Positions 10,899-21,011 of a stretch of DNA of 64,000 nucleotides are shown piece by piece. Below the pieces are notes generated by a model. It did no database searches. It saw only the letters and a list, made by a program, of their open reading frames with translations, and had not been told where the DNA came from. The stretch lies in contig CAZPEV010000001.1 in NCBI GenBank assembly GCA_964585635.1, positions 1 through 64,000 of the forward strand, given 5' to 3'. Numbering within the stretch: position 1 is the stretch's first letter; every line of letters begins with the position of its first letter. This DNA comes from CAZPEV01 sp964585635 (GTDB taxonomy: Bacteria > Zixibacteria > MSB-5A5 > GN15 > JAAZOE01). Both the position numbers and the translations under genes were made by a program.

Positions 10899-11894
10899 TT
10901 AGAAATTGAATCCGATCGAGAAACGGTGGATCGATTCCAGCCGTCCGAAATCGGACCAGGCGTAGTCGAGTACGAGGAGGGTTTCCTCTCCGACCCGGGA
11001 GCGGATTCCGCCGCCCAGGGAAAGTCCCTGCTCCTCATAATTGAATTTGTACCCGCCGCGCAGAAAATACTTCTCCTGATAGCAGTACTCGGTCCCCAGG
11101 GACGCTTGCTGATCGTTGTCGTTGGGATGCTTCGCCTCCGTTACGACCGTCCAGCGATTGTCCAGGCTGCTGATCAGATCAAAGGCCGCTCCGATCCTGA
11201 AGGTCAGCGGCAGATCATATCCATCGACCGGCACGGTGCCGTTGGGAGTGGAACCGGAACCGGAATTGAGCGGCTGGATAAGATCGGGGCCGGAGAATTT
11301 CAACTCCGGTCCCAAGTTGGAGATATTCATCCCGATCCGGAGCGAGCGATAGCCGGTGTACAACTGGGTGCCGAAATCAAAGGCCAGACCGCCGGCCGAC
11401 TCGTTATAGATCTTCTCATACACGTACTTGATCGATCCGCCGAAGGCCAGTCGCGTCGTCAGATTGCGGGCGAAGCCGGCCGTCAAGGCGAAACTGGAGG
11501 CGCCGAACATCTCGCCGGTGCCATTGGGGGCATCGACGGTGGTGATCTCCATATTGCCCATCGTCATGAGCGCCGCTGAGAAACCGATGACGCCGGCGTC
11601 TTCGATCCGGGTGCCAAAGCTGATGTAATTGAGGGCGACATCAGTCACCCAGTTGACGTTGGTGAAGGTGATGGTGCTGCCCTCGATATTGGCCAAACCG
11701 GCCGGATTCCAATACAGACTGTAGGCGTCGTTGACTACCGCCACGGACGCCTCGCCCAGCCCCTGATACCGGGAGCCGACGGCGATTTTCAGAAACTGGC
11801 CGCCGACCGATCCGGCCTTGGCGAAATCGGCCGCGGCAGCCGCCCCGCTGAGGGCGATCAATACTGCGATTCCGTATATGACAACCTGTTTCAT
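10899..11894 (-). CDS. PorV/PorQ-type outer membrane beta-barrel protein
   Basis: 331 residues. Start ATG 11892-11894 has GGGGAG seven bases upstream; the longer frame to 11987 is spurious. A signal peptide (residues 1-21, ALSGAAAAA) is followed by FLKIAVGSRYQGLGEASVAVVNDAYSLYWNPAGLA, hallmark sequence of the PorV/PorQ family within the FadL-like barrels, and the chain ends in an aromatic SIGFNF, as outer-membrane barrels do. PorV is a type IX secretion shuttle that carries substrates bearing C-terminal sorting domains. It is the last gene of a three-gene operon with a sorting-tagged protein and a TonB receptor, which fits a role in export or surface attachment of that protein. Confidence 0.85.
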   Translation of the reverse strand: MKQVVIYGIAVLIALSGAAAAADFAKAGSVGGQFLKIAVGSRYQGLGEASVAVVNDAYSLYWNPAGLANIEGSTITFTNVNWVTDVALNYISFGTRIEDAGVIGFSAALMTMGNMEITTVDAPNGTGEMFGASSFALTAGFARNLTTRLAFGGSIKYVYEKIYNESAGGLAFDFGTQLYTGYRSLRIGMNISNLGPELKFSGPDLIQPLNSGSGSTPNGTVPVDGYDLPLTFRIGAAFDLISSLDNRWTVVTEAKHPNDNDQQASLGTEYCYQEKYFLRGGYKFNYEEQGLSLGGGIRSRVGEETLLVLDYAWSDFGRLESIHRFSIGFNF

Positions 11895-11910
11895 GGTATT
11901 CTCCCCGACC

Positions 11911-14538
11911 TTACTTGACCACGGCGAATTTGCCGGTGAAATTGCCGAACTCGCTTTCGACGTTAAACAGATAGACGCCGGCGGCAATTCCCCGCCAGGC
12001 CTGCGACATCAGGTTCCAGTCTTCGGTACCGGTGCCATTGGTGTGATCCAGGGTGCTGAGCAACTCACCGGCCAGAGTATAGATGCGGATGGAACACGTC
12101 GCCGGAAGATTGGTGAACTGCACCTTGTGCGAGCCTTCCTGGGTCTCCCAGCGCGCATTGCCCAGGTAGGGATTGGGAACCACCCGGACCGTGTGCAGGT
12201 CGCGGCGCGCCTCCGCATCGATGATCTTGCGCGAGGAGAAGGCAAAGGCGTCGTCGGGCGACATGAGACGCGGCCCGGCGATCCGGAAAACGTCCCCTTC
12301 GGTCGGCGTCACGCGGGTGTCGAGGGCCAACATCCAGGTCAGATACTCACCCAGAACTTCGGGATGGGGATTGCCGCCGTCGTAATCATAATTGGTCAAA
12401 ATGATATAATCGGTGTCGGCAAAGGTCCACTGTCCATCTCCCATCCAGTCGGCGATCCAGAAGCCGAGCTGGGTATTGGTGGTGACGTTCCAGACCTCGA
12501 ACGGCGTCGTCACGGGCCCCTCGGTAAACCAATCGTAGGCGGTCGAACCACCCGGGGTGAAGCGCATCTCGATGTCGTTGCGGAAATTCACGTTACAACC
12601 GGCTGACGGATCGAATTCCTGAATAAACAGTGGAATCACGGTGGTTTGCTCCGGAAGGGCAAAGACCGATTGGTAAAGCGAATCCGGTACCCGCGGATTC
12701 CTTATGACGATCTGAAGGCCGTCGGAGACCGGATAGGTTCCGGGATCGCCTACGAATTGATCCTGATTCGCCAGGACGGTGTCGCCGGTCGTCAGGTCGA
12801 TCATATTCCAGGTCGTGAAGCAGTCATCGACGAAGCTGATGCGATATTCATGACCGGTTACGGCGCTTTCATCGACGGTGTACACCGTCACCGAATCCAT
12901 GGCCGGCTTCCAGGAGCCGGTATAAGCATGGGCGATGCTCCCTTGCGGGGAAACATATCCCAGCGGATTGGTTCGCGGGAAGACCCGCACGATGTTGGGA
13001 GCCGTCTCCGGTCGGCCGGAGGTGAAATCATACTCCTGGCTGGTGCTGTCGAAGGAGACAACGGCGTACCAATATTCCATGCCGTTGACCAGGTTGCGGT
13101 CGGTATAGGCATGGGTGATCCGATCGAAGTCGTCCCGCAGGAAGATGGCCAGGGGAACGTAGTCGGGGCCGACGGAATAATCGCTGTTGATTTTGAGCGA
13201 TCCCCAGGTCTGGCCGCGATCGGTGGAACGGAAAATCTTGTACCCTTTGAAGTCGTGTGATCCGGTCGCCGGATCGACCGATTCTTCGGCGGCGTCGTTC
13301 CAATGGATGGTGACATAATGATCGCCGGCGGTCGCCTTGGAGCGAGAGACGTCGGGCGGCCGGGAGGCAATCATTTTATTGGCGAAGAGAGTTTTGGCCT
13401 TCTGCGCCACATCCTTTAGAATGACCGAGTCGGGCGCCGCCACCAGGGCAAAGTCGATACGAATGGTCTGACCGGCGGAAAGCGATATCCCCCGGACGCC
13501 CTGGACGTAGTACTGATCGGTGGGAGGCAGCGAAGTGTCGAACTCGGTGTTGTCGATCATGCTATACCGCCCCTTGTCGGTCTGCGGCAGAAACTCCCAC
13601 TGGCCGGTATTGAAGGAGGTCATGCCGATATCTCCGGGCGTTGACAAAACGACCGTTCCCATGACACCCGCCGAGACCCCCGGACCCCAGCCGGGATCAT
13701 ACCCGTCTTCATCATAGGTCCAGGCCAGATTGAGGTCGGTATCGACCGCCACCAGATCACCCAGACGGCCGTTTTCGCCGGTGGCCGGATCGGGGCCGCC
13801 GATGTCAAAATCGCAGTATATCCCCAGGGCGACATCATGGTAATCCTGGCTGCTGGCGTTGGTGATCTCCAGCGTGAAAAAGAGGATGTCGCGGATATCG
13901 GTATAGTTCCATTGATTGATCGTCTGCGTGATTTCCAGCCCCATGACGGGGGCACCGAGACCATCATCCGAAAAGCGGCAGATCGACTGCTGGACGCTGA
14001 CCGGTCCTCCCGGAAAGTAGCTCGACGACAGGGTGTGGTAAACTTGATTATAGGCCCACTCCCGCGCGACGACATCCCAGACCCGCCAACCATAGGCCGG
14101 GAAGCCGATCCCGGCTCCGACCGTATCGGTGGGGTCGTAGGGATACCGGGCGGTGTCGGTGGACAGGAGAATATCGGTCGGCTTGGCGGCCGCCGCCCAG
14201 TTGATCATGGGGTTAAAATCATCCTCGGTGTTGGCCAGGAGGGTATCGCCGGCAGGGCTGATCCCGCCGATCCAGAATTTCATTTCGGCCAAATAGTCAT
14301 GGGTGCTGTTGGCAGGCCACCGTCCCGAGGGCCGTCCGGCCCACGTGTACCCGCCGATGTAGCCATAGTTGTCCACCGTCGTGGCGATGTTCCCGCGGTT
14401 GTGGATGATCTGATCACGGACGCTGGGCGCGGGGACCTGCGGCGATCGCGGAAGGGCCGAGGCGGCGGCGGCACACCACAGGATCAGCACCGCGGCGATC
14501 AGCGCCCCCGGTATCATCAGGTTCTGTTTCATGGTCAT
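11911..14538 (-). CDS. Large secreted protein with Fn3-like and C-terminal sorting domain
   Basis: About 875 residues from ATG 14538 (ATG 14532 equally possible; GGGAG lies upstream in the gap after the TonB receptor stop). A signal peptide MIPGALIAAVLILWCAAAASA precedes a long beta-rich region with aromatic- and Asp-rich loops. Around residues 410-520 there is a fibronectin-III-like segment (HYVTIHWNDAA, FKGYKIFRSTDRGQTW, MEYWYAVVSFDS). The last 90 residues carry VVPNPYLGNARW and end TGKFAVVK, a sorting-type C-terminus. The function is unknown. Its place between a TonB receptor and a PorV-like barrel suggests a surface ligand-capture protein analogous to SusD, although it has no SusD sequence features I can see. 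Confidence 0.75.
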   Translation of the reverse strand: MTMKQNLMIPGALIAAVLILWCAAAASALPRSPQVPAPSVRDQIIHNRGNIATTVDNYGYIGGYTWAGRPSGRWPANSTHDYLAEMKFWIGGISPAGDTLLANTEDDFNPMINWAAAAKPTDILLSTDTARYPYDPTDTVGAGIGFPAYGWRVWDVVAREWAYNQVYHTLSSSYFPGGPVSVQQSICRFSDDGLGAPVMGLEITQTINQWNYTDIRDILFFTLEITNASSQDYHDVALGIYCDFDIGGPDPATGENGRLGDLVAVDTDLNLAWTYDEDGYDPGWGPGVSAGVMGTVVLSTPGDIGMTSFNTGQWEFLPQTDKGRYSMIDNTEFDTSLPPTDQYYVQGVRGISLSAGQTIRIDFALVAAPDSVILKDVAQKAKTLFANKMIASRPPDVSRSKATAGDHYVTIHWNDAAEESVDPATGSHDFKGYKIFRSTDRGQTWGSLKINSDYSVGPDYVPLAIFLRDDFDRITHAYTDRNLVNGMEYWYAVVSFDSTSQEYDFTSGRPETAPNIVRVFPRTNPLGYVSPQGSIAHAYTGSWKPAMDSVTVYTVDESAVTGHEYRISFVDDCFTTWNMIDLTTGDTVLANQDQFVGDPGTYPVSDGLQIVIRNPRVPDSLYQSVFALPEQTTVIPLFIQEFDPSAGCNVNFRNDIEMRFTPGGSTAYDWFTEGPVTTPFEVWNVTTNTQLGFWIADWMGDGQWTFADTDYIILTNYDYDGGNPHPEVLGEYLTWMLALDTRVTPTEGDVFRIAGPRLMSPDDAFAFSSRKIIDAEARRDLHTVRVVPNPYLGNARWETQEGSHKVQFTNLPATCSIRIYTLAGELLSTLDHTNGTGTEDWNLMSQAWRGIAAGVYLFNVESEFGNFTGKFAVVK

Positions 14539-14557
14539 GCCTTTGTGCTCCCACCAA

Positions 14558-17224
14558 TTAGAAATTGAATTCAAACCCCACACGGAGTTGTCGCGGCAGA
14601 TCATAATTCTGGGGGTCGCGCGCCATCAACTCGTACCAGAGCTTTTCCTGCTGGTAGGTCGGGCTGTTGACGTTAAGGGCCAAGAGGCCGTTGTTGTCCG
14701 GCGAACCGGTCGACGTGTAGACGTCAATCACGTTGCGCCGATCGAACAGGTTCTCGGCCTCGACAAAGAACGTGACGTAGCTGCTGTTGCCCGGGGCGAG
14801 GTAGAAATTCTTGTTGAAGCGCAGGTCGAAGCGAAGGGTATAGGGCATCCGCTCACCGTTGAGCGGCCCGACACGCTTGCCGTTCTTGTCGGTGCGGCTA
14901 TAGGCCAGGCCGGAGCCGTAATGACCCAGGAGATTGATCCCCCAGGCGCTCGGCAGCGACAGCCCCATAGCGGTCAGACGCTCGCCGCGCGGCACCCGGA
15001 AGTCCCAGACCGCGGTCAGATTATGGCGCTGGTCGAACGCCAGCGGGTATTCGCGGGTCGGCAGGGGCGGACGATCGTTGTCCTCAACCGTGAAGTAGTC
15101 GTAGTACCATTCCCGGGGATCGGAGGAGTTGCCGCGGGCAATCATATACGAGTAGTTGACCGACCAGTTGAGATGGCCGCGACTGATGGTCTCCAGAGCT
15201 AGGTCGACTCCCTTGGCCGAGCCATAGTCGGAATTCGTAAACACGGTATAGGGATTGCCGTCCTCGTCAAGCACTTCCCGGGCGCCGATCATGTCCTGAA
15301 TGTCCCGATAATAGGTCGTCAGGCTGAGGCGCAGGTTGTCTTTGAGCAATTGGGTCCATCCCAATTCATAGTAGATCGTCTTCTCGGCACTCAGGTCGGG
15401 ATTGCCGATGAGTGGGAAGCCGGTCTCCAGATCGGCCTGAAGGTTGGTGTACATCCATCGCGCCGGCGGCGGCTGGAAGAGATAGCCGTAATTGAAGTGC
15501 AGGACCGAATTCTCGCTGACCGGGTGCGAAATGCCCAGTCGCGGCGACCACTGCACTTTCGGCGTCGATTGCTTCTTGAAATCCTTGGTGATCGGATCGT
15601 GCCAATAGGTCATGTCGGAATAGAGGTAGTCGAAGCGCAACCCGATGTTGACCACCATATCGTTCAGCTCGATCTTGTCCTGGGCATAGGCGGCGCCGTA
15701 CCAGGGGAAGGCCGAGTAGGTCTCGCCGTACGGCTTGGGATTGAAGAACTGGCGGTTGTCCCAGTTCAGTTCGTAGCGCCGCAAGTCGCCCCCGACCATG
15801 AGCTGGTTGAACTTGTCGACCTGAGACAAGAACGACGCCCGGCCGCCGGTGTAGGCCGTCGAGCGGTCAAGATAGTATGGGTAATAGTCGTTGCCGCTGG
15901 TGAATCCGATGTAGGCGTAGTCCGGGGAGACATTATAGTTGGAGTCATGAATGTATCCCCGCGTCGGATCGTAGTTGCCGAGGCTGTCCTCGACGTATCC
16001 GGGCCACTGCTTCCAATAGAGATCGAACAGATGCTCCGGCGCCTGCCGGGTATGGGTGTAGAAGCGGTTGAGGTTGAGCGAGAAGACGGAATTGGCTGAC
16101 TTGTTGTAGTTGCCCTTGAGCCCGACCAGATAAGCCTTGTCCTGAATCTTGCCCAGACCATCAAGGTTGAAGTCATAGGAAATGGCATTATTATCACGGT
16201 GTTCGTACCGTTGATGATCGTTGAAATAGTAAGACCCGTTGAGCGCCAGTTTGGTCTTCGCGGTCGGGAACAGCACGATTTTCCCCACGCCCGAGAAGAG
16301 CTTGCTGCGATTGTGGGGCAGATACCCGTCGTCCCGCAAAAATTCCACGGCGCTGAAAAAGGTCGTCTGGCGGTCGCCGAGGCGCCACAGCGGCCCCGAC
16401 AGATCCATGACGACCGACCGGTTATTGGTAAAGGTCAGGCCGCCGTATTCACCGGTATTGACGTCGTAGCGGTGGGACGCGCCGTCATAAAATTTGACCC
16501 TTCCCCGGAGATTGCCGTTCCCCTCGCGGGTAATGGCGTTGACCACGCCGGAGAGCGCCTCGCCGTACTCCGGGGCCAGGCCGCCGGAGGTCAGGGAGAG
16601 CTCTTCCAGAGCGTCCGGCACGATCCGGATGCCGGCGTCGCCGGTAAACTGGTCCTGAATCGAGAAGCCGTCAAAGAAATAGGTGACGGCGCCATAGCGC
16701 CCACCCCGGACGTGGAGTTGGCCGTTTCGATCCAACACCGTTCCGGCCATATTGGAGATGACCCGCAGGACCGTCCGCGAATCAGCCAGGTAGGACAGCT
16801 CATCGCGCGTGACAATCGTTCCCGACGATGTCTTGTCGCGCTGGATGAGCGGCCGCTGAGCCACGACGGTCACCGACTTGTTCAGATTGATGGGGCTTTT
16901 CTTGATCTTGAAGCCAAGCGGGGTAGTCAAATCCATCAGGACCCGGATGTCCGTGAGATTAACGGTCTCGTACCCGATCATGGAGACCGTCAGGGTATGG
17001 CTCCCCACCGGCATATTAATAATGTAGAATTCGCCGTCCGAGTCCGTTTGGGTGGCGATTTGCGTCCCCTGGACCTTGACGGTCGCTCCCGGCAACTGCT
17101 CTCCCGTTTCCGCATCGGTCACGGTTCCAGCGACCTTACCTGTCGTGCTGGACAGAGCCGGTGTCCACATGATTGCCGCCAGCATGGCCAGCAAAAGCGG
17201 CACCCTGAATCTCTGTAACGTCAC
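14558..17224 (-). CDS. TonB-dependent receptor with carboxypeptidase-like regulatory domain
   Basis: About 888 residues. The start is placed at GTG 17222-17224 because GGAGGAG lies at 17234-17240, nine bases upstream; ATG 17242 has no ribosome site. After a signal sequence comes a carboxypeptidase-D-regulatory-like domain (GKVAGTVTDAETGEQLPGATVKV), then a plug domain (VTVVAQRPLIQRDKTSSGTI, LHVRGGRYGAVTYFFDGFSI, EYGEALSGVVNAITREG), then a 22-strand-type barrel ending LRVGFEFNF. Such receptors import large ligands through the outer membrane using TonB. The substrate cannot be told. It is the first gene of the operon, with the secreted protein starting 20 bases after its stop. Confidence 0.93.
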   Translation of the reverse strand: MTLQRFRVPLLLAMLAAIMWTPALSSTTGKVAGTVTDAETGEQLPGATVKVQGTQIATQTDSDGEFYIINMPVGSHTLTVSMIGYETVNLTDIRVLMDLTTPLGFKIKKSPINLNKSVTVVAQRPLIQRDKTSSGTIVTRDELSYLADSRTVLRVISNMAGTVLDRNGQLHVRGGRYGAVTYFFDGFSIQDQFTGDAGIRIVPDALEELSLTSGGLAPEYGEALSGVVNAITREGNGNLRGRVKFYDGASHRYDVNTGEYGGLTFTNNRSVVMDLSGPLWRLGDRQTTFFSAVEFLRDDGYLPHNRSKLFSGVGKIVLFPTAKTKLALNGSYYFNDHQRYEHRDNNAISYDFNLDGLGKIQDKAYLVGLKGNYNKSANSVFSLNLNRFYTHTRQAPEHLFDLYWKQWPGYVEDSLGNYDPTRGYIHDSNYNVSPDYAYIGFTSGNDYYPYYLDRSTAYTGGRASFLSQVDKFNQLMVGGDLRRYELNWDNRQFFNPKPYGETYSAFPWYGAAYAQDKIELNDMVVNIGLRFDYLYSDMTYWHDPITKDFKKQSTPKVQWSPRLGISHPVSENSVLHFNYGYLFQPPPARWMYTNLQADLETGFPLIGNPDLSAEKTIYYELGWTQLLKDNLRLSLTTYYRDIQDMIGAREVLDEDGNPYTVFTNSDYGSAKGVDLALETISRGHLNWSVNYSYMIARGNSSDPREWYYDYFTVEDNDRPPLPTREYPLAFDQRHNLTAVWDFRVPRGERLTAMGLSLPSAWGINLLGHYGSGLAYSRTDKNGKRVGPLNGERMPYTLRFDLRFNKNFYLAPGNSSYVTFFVEAENLFDRRNVIDVYTSTGSPDNNGLLALNVNSPTYQQEKLWYELMARDPQNYDLPRQLRVGFEFNF

Positions 17225-17583
17225 CAAACCCAACTCCTCCATTCTCGTCGCGCTCTGATCACGTTGCTGACTATAGATAGGTGGTAATCACTGGATGAGC
17301 GCTACCCTCGTCATTTGGATTTCTCGTGTAAGCTATCGGACGTTCAGAAATTTTCTTTAGGGGTTTTCCCGCCGCCATTTATGGCCGCCGGCCGGGGCCG
17401 CCGCCCCTCTGGAAAAGAGGCGCCGAGGGCCTAAATAAACGGCCTGCCGGTCAAGATTCGCACCATCCGGTCGATATTGTCGATAAATACGGCGTGCTGC
17501 CGGTGCCCGGATCGCGCCCGGTGACAAGTTCTCGTACGGGCACTGTGGTTGACGGACTGGTGAATTAGACCGCTGCGGAACAT
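17225..17583. other. Divergent intergenic region
   Basis: 359 bases separating the minus-strand TonB receptor operon from the plus-strand sensory operon. It must carry promoters for both. I see a GC-rich hairpin-prone block near 17385-17432 and a TATAGT hexamer (minus strand) near 17270, but no convincing -35/-10 pair and no credible gene. Confidence 0.5.
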
Positions 17584-18573
17584 ATGGCCAGAATGACAAA
17601 ACCACTCACTCACCTGCGCCACGGCTTGAGAACGGTTGGAACCGTCGTTCTGATGACGATGCTGCTCATCGGAATCGGGACCGACTTTGCTCGCGCCGCC
17701 AGCAAAGTCGCCATCATCGCCATCGATGAGGAAGCCGCCACTCTCCGCACCATCAAGGGCGTCAAAAGCTCGATTGACCGTTACGGCCTGGGCGTGGTCT
17801 ACCAGGAAGCGCTCTTGCGGGGCGATCCCGCCTCCGACAGCACCACCGTCGCCGCACTGAAAGGCTTTACGCCCGACCTCTTTGTGACCATTGGTTCCTA
17901 CGCGACCGAAGTCATCGCCAAGACCTTTCCCGGGCAGCCGGTTATCTTTGCCACCGTCATCAATCCGCAAGCCTCCGGCTTCGTAGCCTCATTGGACAAT
18001 CCCGGGGGCAATATCACCGGCGCCGCCCTCGACATTCCGCCGGATATCCAGTTCAAGTACTTTCAGCGGGTGGTGGGGCAAATCAAGACCATGGGAATAT
18101 TGTTTTCATCGGAGACGGAAAACATCATCCGCCAGGCCGCCATCGCGGCCCGGCAACTGGGCATCAAACTAATCGCCTTGCGGGTCGACAACGAGCGCGA
18201 GATTCCGGCCGCGATCGACTCCCTATGCAAAGTCGCCGACGCTTTGTGGTCGGTCGCCGACCATACCGTCTTCACCCCCCAATCGACCAAACATATCATT
18301 CTGCAGACGCTGCGCTACCAGATTCCGCTGATGGGGTTCTCGCAGTCGGTGGTCGAGGCGGGCGGGCTGTTCTCGCTCGATTTTGACTTCAAGGATATCG
18401 GCCGCCAGGCGGGCGACATCGCCGTCCGCGTGCTGCACGGCACCGCCCCCGGCACTATTCCGGTGGCCACGCCCGGCTTCATCTATTTTACATACAATGA
18501 AAAAACCGCGGAACGGATTAAGATCAAGATTCCCGAGGATTTGCTGGCCGTCGCCAAGGAGGTGATCAAATGA
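17584..18573 (+). CDS. ABC-type solute-binding protein (ABC_sub_bind family), sensory context
   Basis: 329 residues; a signal peptide to about residue 38 (DFARAA). The mature chain has the two-lobe pattern of the PF04392 family: EALLRGDPAS, PDLFVTIGSYATEVI, PVIFATVINPQASG, IPLMGFSQSVVEAGGLFSLDFDF and GQAGDIAVRVL-like segments. Members bind small ligands in the periplasm. No permease or ATPase gene is adjacent. Its stop overlaps the start of a histidine kinase gene (ATGA, 4 bases), so it more likely presents a ligand to that sensor than to a transporter. ATG 17593 is an alternative start. Confidence 0.88.
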   Translation: MARMTKPLTHLRHGLRTVGTVVLMTMLLIGIGTDFARAASKVAIIAIDEEAATLRTIKGVKSSIDRYGLGVVYQEALLRGDPASDSTTVAALKGFTPDLFVTIGSYATEVIAKTFPGQPVIFATVINPQASGFVASLDNPGGNITGAALDIPPDIQFKYFQRVVGQIKTMGILFSSETENIIRQAAIAARQLGIKLIALRVDNEREIPAAIDSLCKVADALWSVADHTVFTPQSTKHIILQTLRYQIPLMGFSQSVVEAGGLFSLDFDFKDIGRQAGDIAVRVLHGTAPGTIPVATPGFIYFTYNEKTAERIKIKIPEDLLAVAKEVIK

Positions 18574-20234
18574 CCTTCCTGGGCGCCTTCAACAACGTCA
18601 GCCTGCGGGTGAAGTTTATCATCATCATCTCCCTGTCGATTCTGGCCAGCGGGACGTTGCTGTCGTATTACCTCGTCTCCAAGCATATCGAGACGGCCGA
18701 AACCGGTTTGGTCAAGAAAGGCTCGGCCCTGATCAAGGTGCTGGCCGCCAACTGCGAATATGGCGTCTTCGTCGAGAACGAGGATATCCTGGACGAACTG
18801 ATCGGCGCCACCGCCCAGGCCGAGGATATCACCTACATCGTCGTCCAGAACATGGACGGCAAGGTACTGGCCGACCAAGTCCGCAATGACGGCCTGATCC
18901 CGCCCAATCTGCCCCTGGTCACAAGCGCCGATTCCCTGGGCATTCGCCGCATCACGCCGGAAGGGGCCGACGTCTACTTCTATGAGTTGTGTTACCCGGT
19001 CATGACGACCCGTTCGATCGTCTCGCGCGAAACGCTGGGATCGGTGGGCCGGTCACGGGGACGGGTGGTGACCGAAATCATCGGCAACGTTCGCATCGGC
19101 ATTTCCGTCTCGGCCACCTTCGCCGAAGCCACGCGCAACGTCCACGCCGCGATCATCATCATCCTGGTGGTCATGACCGTCACGATTCTGTTGACGGTGG
19201 GCTTCGTCCGGGTGGTGGTCAAGCCGATCGAACGCCTGGCGGGGGCGGCGGAGAAGATCGCCCAGGGAGATCTGTCGCTGGAGGTCGGGATCAGCCGCGC
19301 CGACGAGATCGGCAAGCTGGCTTCGGCCTTCGACAGCATGGTCATGTCGCTCAAGGAGTCGCGGAAGGAAATTGAGACCTACAACCGCACCCTGGAAGAA
19401 AAGATTATCGAGCGGACCCAGGCGCTGGAAAGCGCCCAGGGACAACTGATCCAGTCGGAGAAGATGGCCGCCGTGGGGCAACTGTCGGCCGGCGTCGCCC
19501 ACGAGTTGAACAACCCGCTGGGCGGTATCCTGGGATACGCCCAGTACACGCTGGAAAAAATGTCCCGCAAACCGTTCGTGGATACGACCGAAAAGGATTT
19601 TGAATCCTTCAAAAAGCATCTTCGGGACATCGAGGCCCAATCGCGGCGGTGCAAGACGATCGTCCAGAACCTGCTCAAGTTTTCGCGGACGTCCGCGAAG
19701 ATCGACATGGCTGAGATCGACATCAACGGCGTCCTGCTGGAGACCATCAGTCTGGTCGAGCATCAGCTTACCATGCACAAGGTGACCATGGTTACCGATT
19801 TGCAGCCGAACGTTCCCCGGTCGCAGGGGAATGCCGGCATGCTCCAGCAGGTCTTCACCAATATTATCATCAACGCCCTGCACGCCATGGAAAACGGCGG
19901 CAATTTGATCATTACCAGCCGCCATTCGCCCGGCCTGGGCGAGTTCTCGGGTGCCATTGAAATCGCCTTCACCGACACCGGCTGCGGAATTCCGCCCGAG
20001 ATACAGAAAAATATCTTTGAGCCGTTCTTTACCACCAAGGCCATCGGCAAAGGAACCGGCCTGGGATTGTCGGTCAGCTATGGCATCATCAAGGAACACG
20101 GCGGCGAGATCAAGGTGGAGTCGGTTCCCGGCTGCGGGACGACCTTCACGATCATCCTCCCCCTGGAGAAACCGGAGACCCCGGTCGATACACAGGATGG
20201 TACACACCTGAACAGCGTGGGAGAACACGGCTGA
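18570..20234 (+). CDS. Membrane sensor histidine kinase (HAMP-HisKA-HATPase)
   Basis: 554 residues. First transmembrane helix about residues 15-35, a periplasmic sensor region of about 150 residues, a second helix about 190-215 ([20 protein letters not shown]), HAMP linker, a short coiled coil, then the H box [20 protein letters not shown] with His311 as the predicted phosphorylation site. The ATPase domain has the N box ([16 protein letters not shown]), G1 ([13 protein letters not shown]), F box (FEPFFTTK) and G2 ([11 protein letters not shown]). It overlaps the binding-protein gene by 4 bases and is followed two bases later by a receiver gene, so the phosphate probably passes to one of the three receivers in this operon. 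Confidence 0.95.
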   Translation: MTFLGAFNNVSLRVKFIIIISLSILASGTLLSYYLVSKHIETAETGLVKKGSALIKVLAANCEYGVFVENEDILDELIGATAQAEDITYIVVQNMDGKVLADQVRNDGLIPPNLPLVTSADSLGIRRITPEGADVYFYELCYPVMTTRSIVSRETLGSVGRSRGRVVTEIIGNVRIGISVSATFAEATRNVHAAIIIILVVMTVTILLTVGFVRVVVKPIERLAGAAEKIAQGDLSLEVGISRADEIGKLASAFDSMVMSLKESRKEIETYNRTLEEKIIERTQALESAQGQLIQSEKMAAVGQLSAGVAHELNNPLGGILGYAQYTLEKMSRKPFVDTTEKDFESFKKHLRDIEAQSRRCKTIVQNLLKFSRTSAKIDMAEIDINGVLLETISLVEHQLTMHKVTMVTDLQPNVPRSQGNAGMLQQVFTNIIINALHAMENGGNLIITSRHSPGLGEFSGAIEIAFTDTGCGIPPEIQKNIFEPFFTTKAIGKGTGLGLSVSYGIIKEHGGEIKVESVPGCGTTFTIILPLEKPETPVDTQDGTHLNSVGEHG

Positions 20235-20236
20235 CC

Positions 20237-20614
20237 ATGAAACCAGGCGCGCGCATTCTTGTGGCCGACGACGAGGAAATCATCCGCGACTTCGTGTCCG
20301 AAGTCCTGGAAGATTATGAGGTCAAGCATGCCGTGGACGGCCAGGATGCGATCGACAAAATCCCCGATCTGCGACCGGATTTGATTATCACCGACATCAA
20401 GATGCCGATCAAGGGGGGCAACGAGGTTATCAAGTTCGCCAAACGCTTCGACGCCCGGATTCCGATCATCGTCATCACCGGCTACACCTCCCTCGATATC
20501 GCCAACGAATGCGTCCGCCTGGGAGCGGACGGCTTCTTGTCGAAGCCGTTTACCATCGCCCAACTTCGCGGGGAAGTCGGCAAATGCCTTGAGGGTAACT
20601 ATGGGCACCCCTGA
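20237..20614 (+). CDS. Single-domain response regulator (CheY-like receiver)
   Basis: 125 residues, receiver domain only. Acidic pocket DD at 11-12, phosphoacceptor Asp53 in LIITDIKMP, the Thr in VITGYTS and the Lys in LSKPF are all present, so it should be phosphorylatable. With no output domain it must act by protein contact or as a relay. It starts two bases after the kinase stop and overlaps the next receiver gene by 14 bases. Confidence 0.93.
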   Translation: MKPGARILVADDEEIIRDFVSEVLEDYEVKHAVDGQDAIDKIPDLRPDLIITDIKMPIKGGNEVIKFAKRFDARIPIIVITGYTSLDIANECVRLGADGFLSKPFTIAQLRGEVGKCLEGNYGHP

Positions 20615-21011
20615 CCAACATTTTCCCGGGGGCGACCGGGAACGGGTCCTGGTCGTCGATGATTCCCCCATCATCCGCGAGATGCTGGTGGAAGTCTTGA
20701 CCGACGAAGGGTACGCCGTCGACACGGCGGTCGACGGCGAGGCCGGAATCGCGCTGGCTGCCGGCCACGATTACCTGGCCATCATCTGTGACGTGCACAT
20801 GCCGAAGATGAACGGCCTGGAGACGGTCCGCACCATCATCGGTCAAAGGCCGACCGCGAAGATCATCGTCACCGACAGCTATCCGGACCGACTGGCGGCC
20901 CAGGCCCACGACGAGGGAGCCCTCTGCTGCCTGCAGAAGCCGTTCGATCTCAACGAACTGCGCAGTCTGATTCGGCACATAAAGCACGGAATGGCCATCC
21001 ATGGACGATAG
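20601..21011 (+). CDS. Single-domain response regulator, second receiver
   Basis: 136 residues from ATG 20601, with GAGGG at 20591-20595; the TTG at 20589 is not needed. Receiver domain with acidic DD at 20-21, phosphoacceptor Asp64 in ICDVHMPKMNG and Lys in LQKPFD. The switch region reads IIVTDSYPD, which keeps the Thr. No output domain. It overlaps both neighbours (14 bases upstream, 11 downstream), indicating translational coupling within the sensory operon. Confidence 0.92.
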   Translation: MGTPDQHFPGGDRERVLVVDDSPIIREMLVEVLTDEGYAVDTAVDGEAGIALAAGHDYLAIICDVHMPKMNGLETVRTIIGQRPTAKIIVTDSYPDRLAAQAHDEGALCCLQKPFDLNELRSLIRHIKHGMAIHGR

